Below, in pieces: positions 1 through 44,400 of a stretch of DNA of 64,000 bases. The notes below the pieces were generated by a model. It was not told the origin of the DNA. It worked only from the letters and a program-made list of their open reading frames with translations, and made no database searches. The stretch comes from Scolanthus callimorphus. Lineage: Eukaryota; Cnidaria; Anthozoa; Actiniaria; Edwardsiidae. Numbering within the stretch: position 1 is the first letter of the stretch; every line of letters starts with the position of its first letter. Both the position numbers and the translations under genes were made by a program. The stretch covers positions 62,001 to 126,000 of the forward strand of contig JAWWUD010000097.1 in the NCBI GenBank assembly GCA_033964015.1, in the 5' to 3' direction.

Positions 1-3000
1 AGAGCCTTGAGGGTATATGTATTCTGATTCTGTATATAAATTAAATGTTATAGGACTTTCACTAGGACAGCTGAATTGGCTAAGTGAAATGAATTCTCAT
101 TATTTTGTCATAAGAAAAATAAATGTGAAGATGAGATAAATAGCAAAAACATGATAAAGGAATGCTTGTAAAATTCTAAGGAAATGAGGGTTTATTGATC
201 TCAACATTGTTTACAAAAGTATGACAGTGAGCTCTTATTGGTATATTTTGAAAACATCTGAAATTCAAAACATACAATATGTATTTTGAATATTGCACCT
301 GTTATACAAAGAAAGAAACTGAAAAAGGAAAAGGTAATTTAGGACTTATCCACTTGCAATTTAGCCCCTTCTCCTGCGTCGCGTAAAGTTCTACCCGATT
401 TGATACAATTTTGCAAATTTCCTGGCAAAAGTGCTGACTTAATTTCCATAATTTATCGTCCATGCACAATGACAAGAGGTTTAAGGTCAATTTCAATGCA
501 AACAGAAGCACAAACTAAGCGTGGCGAATTGGCATAATCCTCATAGACATAGGGAGAAAATTTCTCAAGCGCAAAAATCAAAACATTGGTAATAAACACG
601 GAGATTGCGGAATAAACCGCACAGAAATTAGATATTCAGCTCCGCAATGGTACTTTCGACTATTAATTAGGGGTCCCTTTGTTTCTCCTCGCATTATATA
701 GCTTTTGCTTTCTTTTAATTTAACGCTTTTGGTACCGACGCGAAAGGAAATTAACATAATTTTACAGTGTGAAGCAGCAGACAAGCTCATCAATACAGTT
801 ATCGTGGATAAGCTATCTCCTACGGGAAATACCAATGCAATAAAAACAACAAGAAATAAATACTGTATAAAAGGAAAACAAGCAAGCTGAGAGTCATGCA
901 ACTATATAACCACGAGGTTTTGAAGATCTTGTAGGTGTGGTTTCATCATGCAGGCTACATCAAGTTGATCCAGCCCAGATCTCTCCGAAACAACCACAGT
1001 GAAATTCACAAGTAACCGGTCAAGCGGCGATTTTCGTGGTGTACTGGATTTATAACTAGTAGCACTCGAGAGCTTGTAAGCTTCTTTGACTGAGATTAAT
1101 AAATTTACAAGAGTTTTTGCCGTAAACAATAGAAATGCATTAAAACATCTCCGCTTTATAAGTAACCCGATAGCCGCTCACATGCACCAGGGTCAATTTT
1201 ACCATTTACGTGAATCAGTCAAAGATGCTCAATGAAATCTCCAAATCTTCAGCAGATGTACATAAGGAAATGTTTCCAAATAAACCACCTTTCCTACCTT
1301 CAAAGCCAATACACGGGATCAAGTCTTCAGTACTTGTTTTGTGCAAAGCTTTTCGAGTATTTGTCTCTAGCTGTTTGGTATTTCTTGACTCGGTAGTTCG
1401 CCTTGCGGTTGGAGAAGTTTAGAAGTCTGCAAAACCCGACAACTTAGAATAATTGAATTTCAATGTGATCAGATTAGAACAGAAACTATATAATGTTAGA
1501 CTAGGGACGGCAAAACTACCGTAACTGGCTAAGATTGGGGGGAAATGTAGTCAAATCTACAAGGCAGTGAAGCCACCTCCTCCTTGTCCAGAGTCCCGCC
1601 GGCCGGTGCAGTGTGACACTTGACGCCACGCGAACCTGTCCGACCGGAAGCTCGGGCATTCCGGAAATTAACGAATTTATTCCGGTCAATTATCGATCTA
1701 AATGTTCGCCTCGTTCGGCAATCGGCTTTGTATATCACTTTCTAAATGATTTAAAATTAATTCCTTGTTACCCTATCTTATTCAAATATTGTTTATAATT
1801 TTCTGTTCATTTTCCTCACCTAAGTCACTATGAAAATGGCTTTCCAGTTTGTGTCTTGCTTCACATATTCTAATGTGAAAGCATTTTGACGATAAAAATT
1901 ACTGCTCATAGTAGTCGCGCCTTCGCCGTGTTCTATTTCTGCGTTATTTTGTAAAATGAGATTCTTTCTCCATAGACACAACAAAAATTAATACATCACC
2001 GGATTACACGCAGGTATCCCATAGTTCGCCTGCTGATTTTCACCACAGGTGTCCCAGTCGTGCACACAAGGTGACGAAATAAAGATGGAGGCGAGAAAGG
2101 AGTCCACAAAGTATTTCAGCAGAATGTGAGTCGAATGGCCAAGAAACAACGCTCTCCTTTCTTCTTCAACAACGTAAACTAAGAAATTATATTTCATGTG
2201 ATCTCCGGCTTTTATCGTGGCCTTGAAAAAAGGTGAGGCGGCTTTTTGTTGATAAACGACGATCAAGGAAGAAGCGGGAAAAACTATTGTTCTTCAGGTA
2301 CTCCTGTGAGCTTTATTCTAAGCAAATCAAACATTAGTATACTGCCTTTCATACTAATTTATATATTCAGCATGTCAAAATATTTTTAAACACCGGCTTT
2401 TACAGCAAAAATATGGTTTTACCTTATGGTTTTTGACACGTGCTCTCATACAGTCATTGCACTTGCGCCCGTCAAACGTAACAACTTTATAAGGTAACAA
2501 GAAGGTCGCGTTTAATTTAAACTAAACTGGGTTTTGTTCGTGAATATCAAGTCATTGGACAACACGCTTCATGTGTCAATATTGATCTGTTAGGACGCTG
2601 GCAGATTAATTCATTTATAATGGCCCTTAATAAATATACCGTGCGTTATCACTTTTCTTTGGCTTGGATTAAAAATTCCGTGAAAAGCCTTATAAGTTAC
2701 TTATCTGGGGCCACTCGTCGTATGTATAAAATATCTAAAGCCTTCATTCTCTCACTATATGAAAACCAAAGCCTCAGATATCACTTCAAGGGATTTATTA
2801 AACGTTATTCACACGGGAATACCAAAAGATACAATTACCCCTGGACAGACTGAAACCGACAGACTTTACAGGGTCGCTAAATCACCACTTTCTCTGGAAC
2901 AGGGTCCCTAAAATCAATTTTTTCTCATGAACAGGGTATGTTTAACGATTACCTATCTGGATCAGCTAGTCCAGCTTTTATCAATAAAATACTTTTAAAT

Positions 3001-4199
3001 GTTAGTTCCTTTTATTCAGGGTACCTATTTTTGAAACTTTTCTAGAACAAGGTATATATTTTTTGCAGATTTTTGCAAAATAATCTAGAACAGGGTGTCA
3101 AATTTTGAATTTTCACTCTAGAACAGGGCCAGGTTCTCAGAGAGCCAGCGGCACATCCCTACCCTAAATTTTCAGGAGTGCCCCCCCCCCCTGAGGCTAT
3201 TAAGAAAGGAAACATGGAAAAATTCAGTAACTATCAGCCTGCAAATGTAGATACCACTTCTCCATAGCCAACATGTGAAAGATTAATATTAAATAAATTC
3301 ATCTATACAGGATTGAATCAAGAACATCCAAGTAAACTATATATTTACTGATATCATTTGTCCAGATTTTTTTCTCGATGAGCTCATTTCATATATGCCC
3401 AGACCTGGTGTTTGTCTCAGGAACTCCTGATTAGAAAGCCCAGACTAAAGCCTGTTTCTAACATTGATCTTTTGCCGCATCAAACCTAATAGGCCATTTG
3501 CACTAACTGGGTCACGTGACCCAAATCCCATACATTCTGAATAAAATCTTGAAAATTCAACTCGCTGCCATTTGCTCCAGGTTAGAGATTTTAAGCTGAA
3601 ACTTGAGTTTCTGACTAGTATCAATTGGTTCTTTGTATTCCTGGAATTGATTTTGACAAAACATCTTGTTAAGAGGTAGTTGGGGTCATGTGACCCAGTT
3701 AGTGCAAATGGCCTATTCAGTTGATTGGTTTTCTTCGTTTTTATGCCAAAGCAAAACAAGCTTTACATTCCATTATGTTCTGCCATCATGGCTCATCTAG
3801 ATTTACCTTTTGCATGAGAATGTGTCTTCTCAGCTGCAAATAAATATGTCTAATAATTAGATTTGATGCTGTAAAATTTCAGCAGGGATGCCAACCCTAG
3901 GACTTAAAAAATCTGGAGACCGCCTTGAAATGGCAACATATCCTGAAATTCTCCTAGGGGAAATACAGTAAATGTGTGGCAGGCATCTAGAATTTTTCCC
4001 AGGAGACTCCCTGCAAAACTGGGAGAGTTGACGTCCCTTTGAAATGGTGTCCATGCCTTTGGATCTAAAGTTGGTAACAAAATAAAAATGCAACAGGTTC
4101 TTGTTAGAAGATTCACCTTCACTCTTCTTTCTTTTCAGATTTGCCATTTGGAAATTAAAAGAAGCATATTGACGTCAAAGCATTTCCAGTTAACAAACA
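1..4199. other. Non-coding 5' flank with no supported gene
   Basis: I see no exon with recognisable protein similarity on either strand. The longest open frames are short and unrelated to known families. From about 2860 to 3135 the sequence repeats a degenerate 'agaacagggt' motif several times, and a poly-C run lies at 3181-3192. A 230-bp inverted-repeat element sits at 3488-3717. A CRE-like TGACGTCA-type word lies about 30 bases upstream of the SH3 exon start codon (near 4170) and could belong to its promoter, which is inference. Confidence 0.6.
3488..3717. mobile_element. MITE family A, copy 1
   Basis: A 230-bp element bounded by inverted repeats that begin AATAGGCCATTTGCACTAAC. Each arm also carries a GGTCACGTGACC-like palindrome. 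A second copy in the same orientation lies at 50984-51211 with very high similarity, so this is a dispersed non-autonomous element. No clear target duplication is visible. Confidence 0.85.
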
Positions 4200-4462
4200 A
4201 TGGCAGATACAAGTAATGACAGCCACATTGTTGTCATAGCAACAGAAAGCTATGATCCCCAAGACAGTGACTATGTAAAAAACTCCAATGTTGCTGACAC
4301 CACCCCTGATCTATCAGCTCAGCTGGTCGTTAAGAAGGGCTATAGATATGCACTTTTAGGTGATGTAAACTGGTGGTTACATGTTAAGTGTATCAAGACG
4401 GAAGAGATTGGTTATATTCCCAGCAGTCATGTGGCACCTCTGAAGAGGTTATCAACAGGAGA
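4200..4462 (+). CDS. SH3-like domain exon, candidate first exon of the ABCC gene
   Basis: Starts with ATG at 4200 and reads 87 full codons before a GTAAGT donor at 4463 (phase 2, ending GA). Residues about 35-82 have SH3 character: a hydrophobic strand before KKG, a WW pair (NWWLHV), and the ending GYIPSSHVAP, which matches the ALYDY...WW...GYIPSNYV pattern of SH3 domains. The RT-loop side is longer than usual. The phase fits the first recognised ABCC exon at 5501 (GA|T), and that exon has no upstream in-frame ATG before stop or splice. It is therefore the best first exon visible. It also fits in phase to a short terminal exon at 4899-5043. SH3 identity is fairly sure; which downstream exon it joins is inference. 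Confidence 0.6.
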
Positions 4463-4476
4463 GTAAGTTGTGTTGC

Positions 4477-4672
4477 CCACCAAATCCCCAGGGTGCTGAA
4501 CCTTTCTGCTGGCCAAAAGATTACACGCTCTAGGTACAAGATTGCTGGCTTAATCAATACACTCCTTGAAGGAGTGTATAAGGAGTGTATTTTCGATTAA
4601 GCCAGCAATCTTGTACCTAGAGCGTGTAATCTTTTGACCAGCAGGAAGGTTCAGCACCCTGGGGATTTGGTT
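4477..4672. repeat. Near-perfect long hairpin (foldback element)
   Basis: Two arms of about 88 bp are reverse complements with two mismatches and one small gap, separated by only a few bases around 4568-4574. The ends read ACCAAATCCCC and GGGGATTTGGT. It lies in the intron right after the SH3 exon, starting 15 bases from the donor. Transcribed, it would fold into a long double-stranded stem. Confidence 0.9.
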
Positions 4673-4898
4673 ATTTAGACAACAATAAAGGCAGCATTTA
4701 AATGGTATAAGCTTCATCGCTGAATGTCACAATAGTCGCCTTATTTGAATAAGAATTTTGTTTGATTATGCCTTTTCTTTTAGAAGAGATATGGCATTCA
4801 GCCATGAAGTAGATACCATTTTAACCAAAGACGGAAATTTCTTGATTGGTATCTTTTAGGGTAATTTTTTTCCGCCATGTCATTTTGGTATCTTTTAG

Positions 4899-5043
4899 GG
4901 GTGAAGCTGACAATCATATCCCAAATAATAAGCGAGTCCCCCAGGATCATGAGATCACAAAATTTTCACACTCTGATGAGGGCAAGCTAGTGAAAACCCA
5001 TCACCACCACCTGGAGTTTGTGACCTATGTAGCCAAGTATTGA
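4899..5043 (+). CDS. Possible alternative terminal exon after the SH3 exon
   Basis: A TTTTAG acceptor at 4898 is followed by an open frame in phase with the SH3 exon (GA|G). It runs 48 codons to a TGA at 5041-5043 and includes a run of four histidines. Joined to 4200-4462 it would give a 135-residue soluble SH3 protein. I do not recognise the tail, and the acceptor is ordinary. It could equally be intron sequence. Confidence 0.22.
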
Positions 5044-5089
5044 GGCAATAGATTAAACATTGGAAATATATACAAACAAGGAGAATAAA

Positions 5090-5400
5090 CAGGGTTTCAA
5101 TAAGTTTTGAAGTAGCAGACTCAGTTTTGGAAGTAGGCGGCTTGTTGTGGAGATCCGATATGAAGGCCGTAAGACCTGAGCCTTGTTGTGGGGTACGGGG
5201 GGATGCCCCCAGGAAAATTTGAAATTTTGGTAGCAGAACAGGCATTTTCCTGCATTTTGAGGGCAAGATAAATGGCATATTCTTGTTAATATATTTTCCT
5301 TCAAACTGATACAGTTATACAGCCCACAAAAGTTGCCGGTGGTCAGAAGTGAAGTAGATGGCGATTCACAGCTGGTGGCCACCTTCTATTAAAACCCCTG
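5090..5400. mobile_element. MITE family B, copy 1
   Basis: About 311 bp with termini CAGGGTTTCAATA and the reverse complement of CAGGGGTTTTAATA. It is flanked by AATAAA on both sides, a likely 6-bp target duplication. The internal sequence matches, in reverse orientation, the element at 32054-32335 inside the minisatellite intron. It sits about 100 bases upstream of the first core ABCC exon. Confidence 0.85.
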
Positions 5401-5500
5401 AATAAAGCATTGTGCGATATTTAAAGAAAGGCCTATTCCCCAGCTCCCAGCAACACACACTTGTTGCATACTTATACAAAATACTTATTATATCCTGCAG

Positions 5501-38663
<33,163 letters not shown>

Positions 38664-40611
38664 CGCGCATGCGTGCTAACTACAGCGACTCTGCAGCTCG
38701 ACTCGTTACCTCGAGGAGGGGGGAGGGGGGGGGGGGGGGGAGGGGGGGGGGGGTGACAGCCACTAACGCATGCGCGAGTTCAGTCTTGTCCCTAGAGCCT
38801 TCGATTGTTTAGCCAATGGCTCTGTGTCAATCCAGTTTGTGAGCATGCGTAGAAGACCCCAATATATTGTCTGAGACCCCATTCTCGAACCCAGAGCTCC
38901 CCGGCTCGTAACCTCGCGGGGGAGGCTCTGGTGACAGCCACTGACGCATGCGCGAGATTTAATACAGAGCCGCTGAGAGAAAGACCTTTCAGCGCATGCT
39001 CCAACGCTCAAAATCAACCAATCAGTGACGGCCCTCAAATAGATGTCCCCAGAGCCTCCCCTGCCGAGCTGGGGAGCTCTGGGTACGAGAATGCTGAGAC
39101 CCCGAATCATGGTTTCAACAATGGGCTAGGTCCAACCTTATTAACCCAGAGTGCCTTTGGCTCGTAAGCCCCGCTGGCTTAACCGATCGAAGGCTCTGTG
39201 GACGAGGTTGGTGCGAGATTTGACACAGGCCGTTGAGAGAAAGACCTTTCTGCGCATGCACCAATGTTCAAAATCAGCCAATCAGCAAAGGTTTTCAAAT
39301 GGATGTCACCAGAACGTGAGTACGAATATGGACTCTACAAATCTGCAGCCCAGTGTAACACAGTAAAACCTCGTAGTTAATATATTTTCAGTTATTTATA
39401 GTGGCCTCGTTTAGATATTCACGAGTTCCGAGAAAGCTAGATTTTAATTTACCCCTCGAAAGAAATTATTTTAAAATCTTCTTCGGTCTATATGACATGC
39501 AAGTAAAATTTAAATTAAAGGAAAATATTGTTTACAAATTTGGAAATAATGTGCTACGATATTAACACACGAAACTAGTCAAGTTTTCAAAATTTTGTAG
39601 AATGAAATGAAACGTAGTCGTCTTTGCAACTTATACGACTTGCAAAAGTATCAAACAGTAGTCCAAAAGGACGGCAGATTACCAAACATTTGGGAAATAG
39701 TTTTTCTGAAACATTGCACTTGGTCCCCCGGGGATAAACTTATTTAATTTTTTTCTGACCAGAATCCTCAGACACCTTTTTTGCTCATGATTGTTGGGTT
39801 GCAACGTCAGAAAAGTGACACGTGTTATTAGGTGATAGTTGAATAGATTTTATTTTGAGGTAAGAGGTTTGGCATGCCACAGAACTGTTCTTGGCCCTAA
39901 ATTTAAAATTGTTGGTTATTTTATAACAGGAGTCAAATTATTTCATTATTTAATTTTGAAAGATGTACTATAATTCACTCGAAATGAAGTTACGAAGTTC
40001 ATTTACCGCACTTACTGCTTACTCTTAACTCCTATCTCACACGCAATAGATTACCACTTGAGGGGAGTTTTGGTCAATATAGGAAAGCAGGTCTTGGTCT
40101 TGAAACAGTAGTGGAAAATGACAGTATGTTTAACAAATGTCCTCTGATTTTCCGTGGTATGTCCTCTTATATACACCACGGAATGACGTATAATTGCGTT
40201 GTGGTATAATTAATTTTGTCTGATAGGTATCTTCTTTAATGGTACATATTTTAGAACCGGCCGAAATCGACTTCTGTTAACTTCTTAGTTTTTTTTCTAT
40301 TAAATGTACAATAACTTACTCTTAAAATTAAATGAATTGATTGATGTAAATACTGTGGTTTTATATTGCTATGAGAGTTTTACTGCTCAAAAGAAGAGAA
40401 AATTCTGCCATCTGACGTTTAAAAATAAAATACGGAAATAATAATAAAGTAAAATGCCGATGCAATTTGAAACAAAGCCATTCCAAGGAAACCTAAAACA
40501 CAGCATACGACTACCCAATCTTTTCAGCCCTAACGGTGTATTCGGGACAGATATTTCACCGAAAATGATAACATGGTTGGTTAACCCTTACGAGCTGTAA
40601 CCTGCATTTAC

Positions 40612-40773
40612 TTAAAAAGCCTGTGTCGCCGCCATTTTGACAGCATAGCAATATATTGAACTGGTAAATCAAATCTGAAACTTTGTAGATGTTGATCTAG
40701 AGACTTCTACACGTAATTCGTGTTGTACTGAACGAAAACAATAACAAAGGAGTGACTGACACGGGCTCTTTAT
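40612..40773. mobile_element. MITE family C, copy 2
   Basis: Ends TTAAAAAGCCTGTGTC and GACACGGGCTCTTTA. The interior (TCTGAAACTTTG, TTCTACACGTAATTCGT, GAACGAAAACAATAAC) matches the right part of 45381-45975. Confidence 0.82.
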
Positions 40774-40837
40774 TGTTTCGCGCTGCGCATTTTCAAAACG
40801 TCGCTTTAGGGTTGGGATTTTTGGATTTTCTGTTCCA

Positions 40838-40951
40838 ATCAAAGCCAATCAGGTCCTTGCCTTGTTTCGCCTAGTGCAGTCGACTGGCTTTCTGTCGCGA
40901 CGAAAACCAGTCAACTGCAATAGGCGAAAGAGAGCAAGGGCCTGATTGGAT
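40838..40951. repeat. Foldback hairpin
   Basis: Arms with CCAATCAGG, TTTCGCCTA and GTCGACTGG in inverted order are separated by about 15 bases. It lies about 490 bases upstream of the first sulfatase start codon. Confidence 0.8.
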
Positions 40952-40960
40952 TCATAATAT

Positions 40961-41045
40961 ACCGATCCCGTCTTCGCATTAATTAATCACCAAACAATGG
41001 GCAGTTTTCCCTATGGAATTCAAAATGTCTGAGCAACAAACTCGA
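40961..41045 (+). promoter_or_regulatory. Upstream block shared by both sulfatase genes
   Basis: Shows clear similarity to 51285-51360 (ACCGAT, GTCTTCG, AGTTTT, GGAATTCAAAATGTC, GAGCAACA in the same order). The copies lie about 400 and 250 bases before the respective start codons. This suggests the tandem duplication carried promoter sequence. The function is inferred from position only. Confidence 0.5.
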
Positions 41046-41442
41046 AATTCGAAGATTTTTAATGAATTCTTCAACTTTTCGTGACGAAAATATAAAACCC
41101 ATGTACTAGTAGCAAACTTCTAACACTTTCCCTGCTCTATGCCAAAATAAAATTTTGGCTTGTCCGACGTAGCAACAGTAACTAGGGAGTAGAACAATGA
41201 AGCGGGATCGGTCAATTTGGTCGACTGGAACAGAAAACGCAAAACAAACTAAGTTTTAAAATGCACAGTTCTAAACAATGGTTTTGGCTAAGGCGTTGAA
41301 ACCATGTTACATGTGCCACAAAAGGTGGTATCTTGTCGATAAAGCACCAGCTTAGTGTCAAAACTACCCGCTATCTTATACGACTTGTTGAGCAGCCTGC
41401 CATGACCATCAATAATTTGTTATATAGTGTGCGATATTCAAA

Positions 41443-44400
41443 ATGCCCTTGATTTTTACCTCATTTCTGGCACTTGTTTTGTTGTGGGCGCGCTTTATTA
41501 GAAGTGGATACACTCGACCTCATATTCTTTTAATCTTGGTGGATGACCTTGGGTGGAGCGATGTCGGCTATCACAACATATCCTCCCTGAAGACGCCGAA
41601 TATTGACCGGCTCGCTACTGAGGGAGTTATACTGGAGAATTATTACGTACTGTCGATTTGTACCCCGACAAGGGCTGCACTTTTATCGGGAAGATACCCC
41701 ATACATACAGGTAAAAGACGGAAAGCTTTTTTCACTATCATTTTTCACTATTTTGTTCAAAGGTGGATTAAATTTAAACCAGGCTCAGTTCTGAACAAAA
41801 CCATCGAGTCACCATGGTAATTAATCCTGGATTAGTGCTAAACCACTTTCGAGCAACTGGACCCTGGTATAGTAACGGAAGTTCTTTTAAGACAATCTGC
41901 GCGCAGTGCTGATTGGTCAAGATTTACGTCGTATTTTGTTTAAGTGTAAATCAACCAGAGGTCTGTTTTATTTTCGGGATCGACCATTTTGTTGATTTAT
42001 ATTAAAACAGTTATGCCTCTAAGCCTTATGGCCTATCCCTTTTTATAAAATAGCTAAGACAGTACGCGCGCTCTGATTGTTTGAGAGCTGTGCATTCCAC
42101 ATTATAAACGCACGGCAGATGCAATGCTATTTTATTTAAGCAATAAAAGTACTTTCCGCGTGCTCTCTGCTTTCTTACAAACACGAGGGGGATGTTGGGA
42201 GAACTGGTCAAAACTTTCAAGTTTTATCAGTTCGACCAACATTCCCGAGTGTTTGTAAGAAAGCAGAGAGCACGCAGAAAGTATTTTTATTGCTTTTAGA
42301 AAATAACATACACACGCGCGACAGCGTTGCGTGACAATCGTGTTTCTCAGGTCTCTTACAAACACGCTTTTTAACCATTCAGAATGCGCACATTTACAAT
42401 ACAACATGGGTGTTATTTTCTAAAAAAGCAATAAAACGGCTCGTGAGTTTCAAACTTTTCTTGTGTTTTTCCAGCATCCCAAGTGCGTTTATCACATTGT
42501 AAACCACGGTGTCGATTTCCTAGGCGCCCCTATAAACTAAAGGTTGTTTAGAAGTTGGTCTCAGTCATTCTCAAGTATAAATTCAATATATTTTCCCCCG
42601 TCGGCCGAAATGACAATGAATTGACAATTTGCCTTTATCAGGTATGCAGAAGGGCGTGGTCGGTGATGCTGAGCCCTATGGGCTCCCCTTAAACATCACA
42701 CTGTTGCCGCAAAAGCTTAAGGACGCAGGTAAGGCCCCGTACACACTAGAAAAATCTCAAGAACGCAAGTAAAGCCCTGTAAACACTAGAAAAATCTCAA
42801 AGACAGAAGTAAAGCCCTGTACAGACTAGGACAATCTCAAGGACGCAAGTAAAGCCCTGTACACATTAGTGAAGAAGTCCCGGGAACAGACGCGCACGAA
42901 ACTGCTCCAGGAACAAGTCCCCGAGGGTCATGTAGACCTAACCCAGGGATGATGGAACAGTTTTCAAAGTGGGGGGGCTCATTAGTAAGATTGTATGGCA
43001 AGTTGGGGGCTAAGTTTAGTGGAAATGTATCAACCTCGTCCCCAGGGTCTTCTCGGTCGTTTTTCAAAATGGCGGTTAGCTCAGAGAAGACCCTGGGGGA
43101 GGCTGAGTCACATGACCACTGTTTGAGGACATGGGAACGAGGTTCTCCTTTGTTTCGAAACGGTCATGTGACTCAGCCTCCCCCAGATTATCTCGCCAAA
43201 TTATCTCAAAACCTATCACAACCATAATCAATAATTCTGTCAGCAAAGGAATCTTTCCCTCAAAACTTAAACACGCAAAAATTGTGCCTATTTTTAAGGA
43301 TGGAGAGGAATCTGATTCTAGCAATTATCGCCCTATTTCTCTCCTTTCAATTTTAACAGATTATTTGAAAAAATGATGTACAGGCGCTTAAAGTCTTTTT
43401 TCAGTAAATATGACATATTTTTCAGATGCCAATATGGCTTTCGAGAGCATTGTTCAACTGAGCATGCGATATTAGATATTGTCAACAAAATCCAATCACA
43501 TATGAATAAGAAACTTTTCTCCTGTGGTGTCTTCCTTGATTTACAAAAAGCTTTTGACACTGTGGATCATGGAATCCTTCTAAGCAAGTTAAATCATTAT
43601 GGAATTCGTGGTGTTGTGAATGAATGGTTCTCCTCATACTTAATTGGTAGAATTCAAACTACCCAAAATGGCCCATATATATCTGGTAAAGAAAACACAA
43701 TGTGCGGCGTACCTCAAGGAAGCGTGCTTGGCCCCCTATTGTTTCTTATTTATGTTAATGATATGTATAATGCTTCCAGTAAGTTTAATTTTTATTTATT
43801 TGCTGATCTTCTCTATGCACATAAAAATCTTAAGACTCTTGAATCTGTAGTTAATGCCGAATTATTAAAAGTCGTTGAATGGTTAACTGTCAATAAGCTG
43901 TCTATAAATATCAAGAAAACTAACTTTGTACTTTTTCACCCTTACCAAAAGCGCATTAATTATAACATCGATGTTAAGATTTATCATCATTCTCTACACA
44001 AATCCGTTAGCCTTGACCGCAAAGAGCATGTAAAATACTTAGGAGTGATCATTGATAGTCATCTTTCTTGGAAAAATCATGTTGAATATGTGGCATTGAA
44101 AATCAGTAGGAACATTGGATTAATCTCAAAGCTTAGACACCTTGACCCTCTGAAAACTCTTTATAGTATTTACAACTCGCTTGTTTTTCCTTACCTTTCT
44201 TATGGTCTAGTTGCCTGGGGTCAAGCTGCTAAATCTCACTTAGAAAAAATACTGATACTACAAAAGCGAGCATTGCGCTTAATCCACTTTGCGCCCTTTC
44301 GCTCCCATGCTATTCCCTATTTTATCCATTCCAATATAATGCCTTTAACACTACTTTATTTAAAACTTGCTTCGTCATTAATGTATGATGTCTTCAATGA

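Larger units (their letters stand above)
38664..41442. other. Intergenic region between ABCC and the first sulfatase gene
   Basis: Begins with a G-rich run (38716-38753). From 38780 to 39300 it holds two or three partial copies of a repeat with ACGCATGCGCGAG, GAGAGAAAGACCTTTC and CCAATCA. From 39350 to 40600 it is AT-rich with no feature I can support. A family C element lies at 40612-40773, a foldback at 40838-40951, and a block shared with the second sulfatase promoter at 40961-41045. Confidence 0.7.

Noticed and set aside
578..1129. Two adjoining minus-strand open frames, one starting with a signal-like hydrophobic stretch
   Set aside because: No family match, no convincing splice sites joining them, and length within chance expectation for AT-rich sequence.
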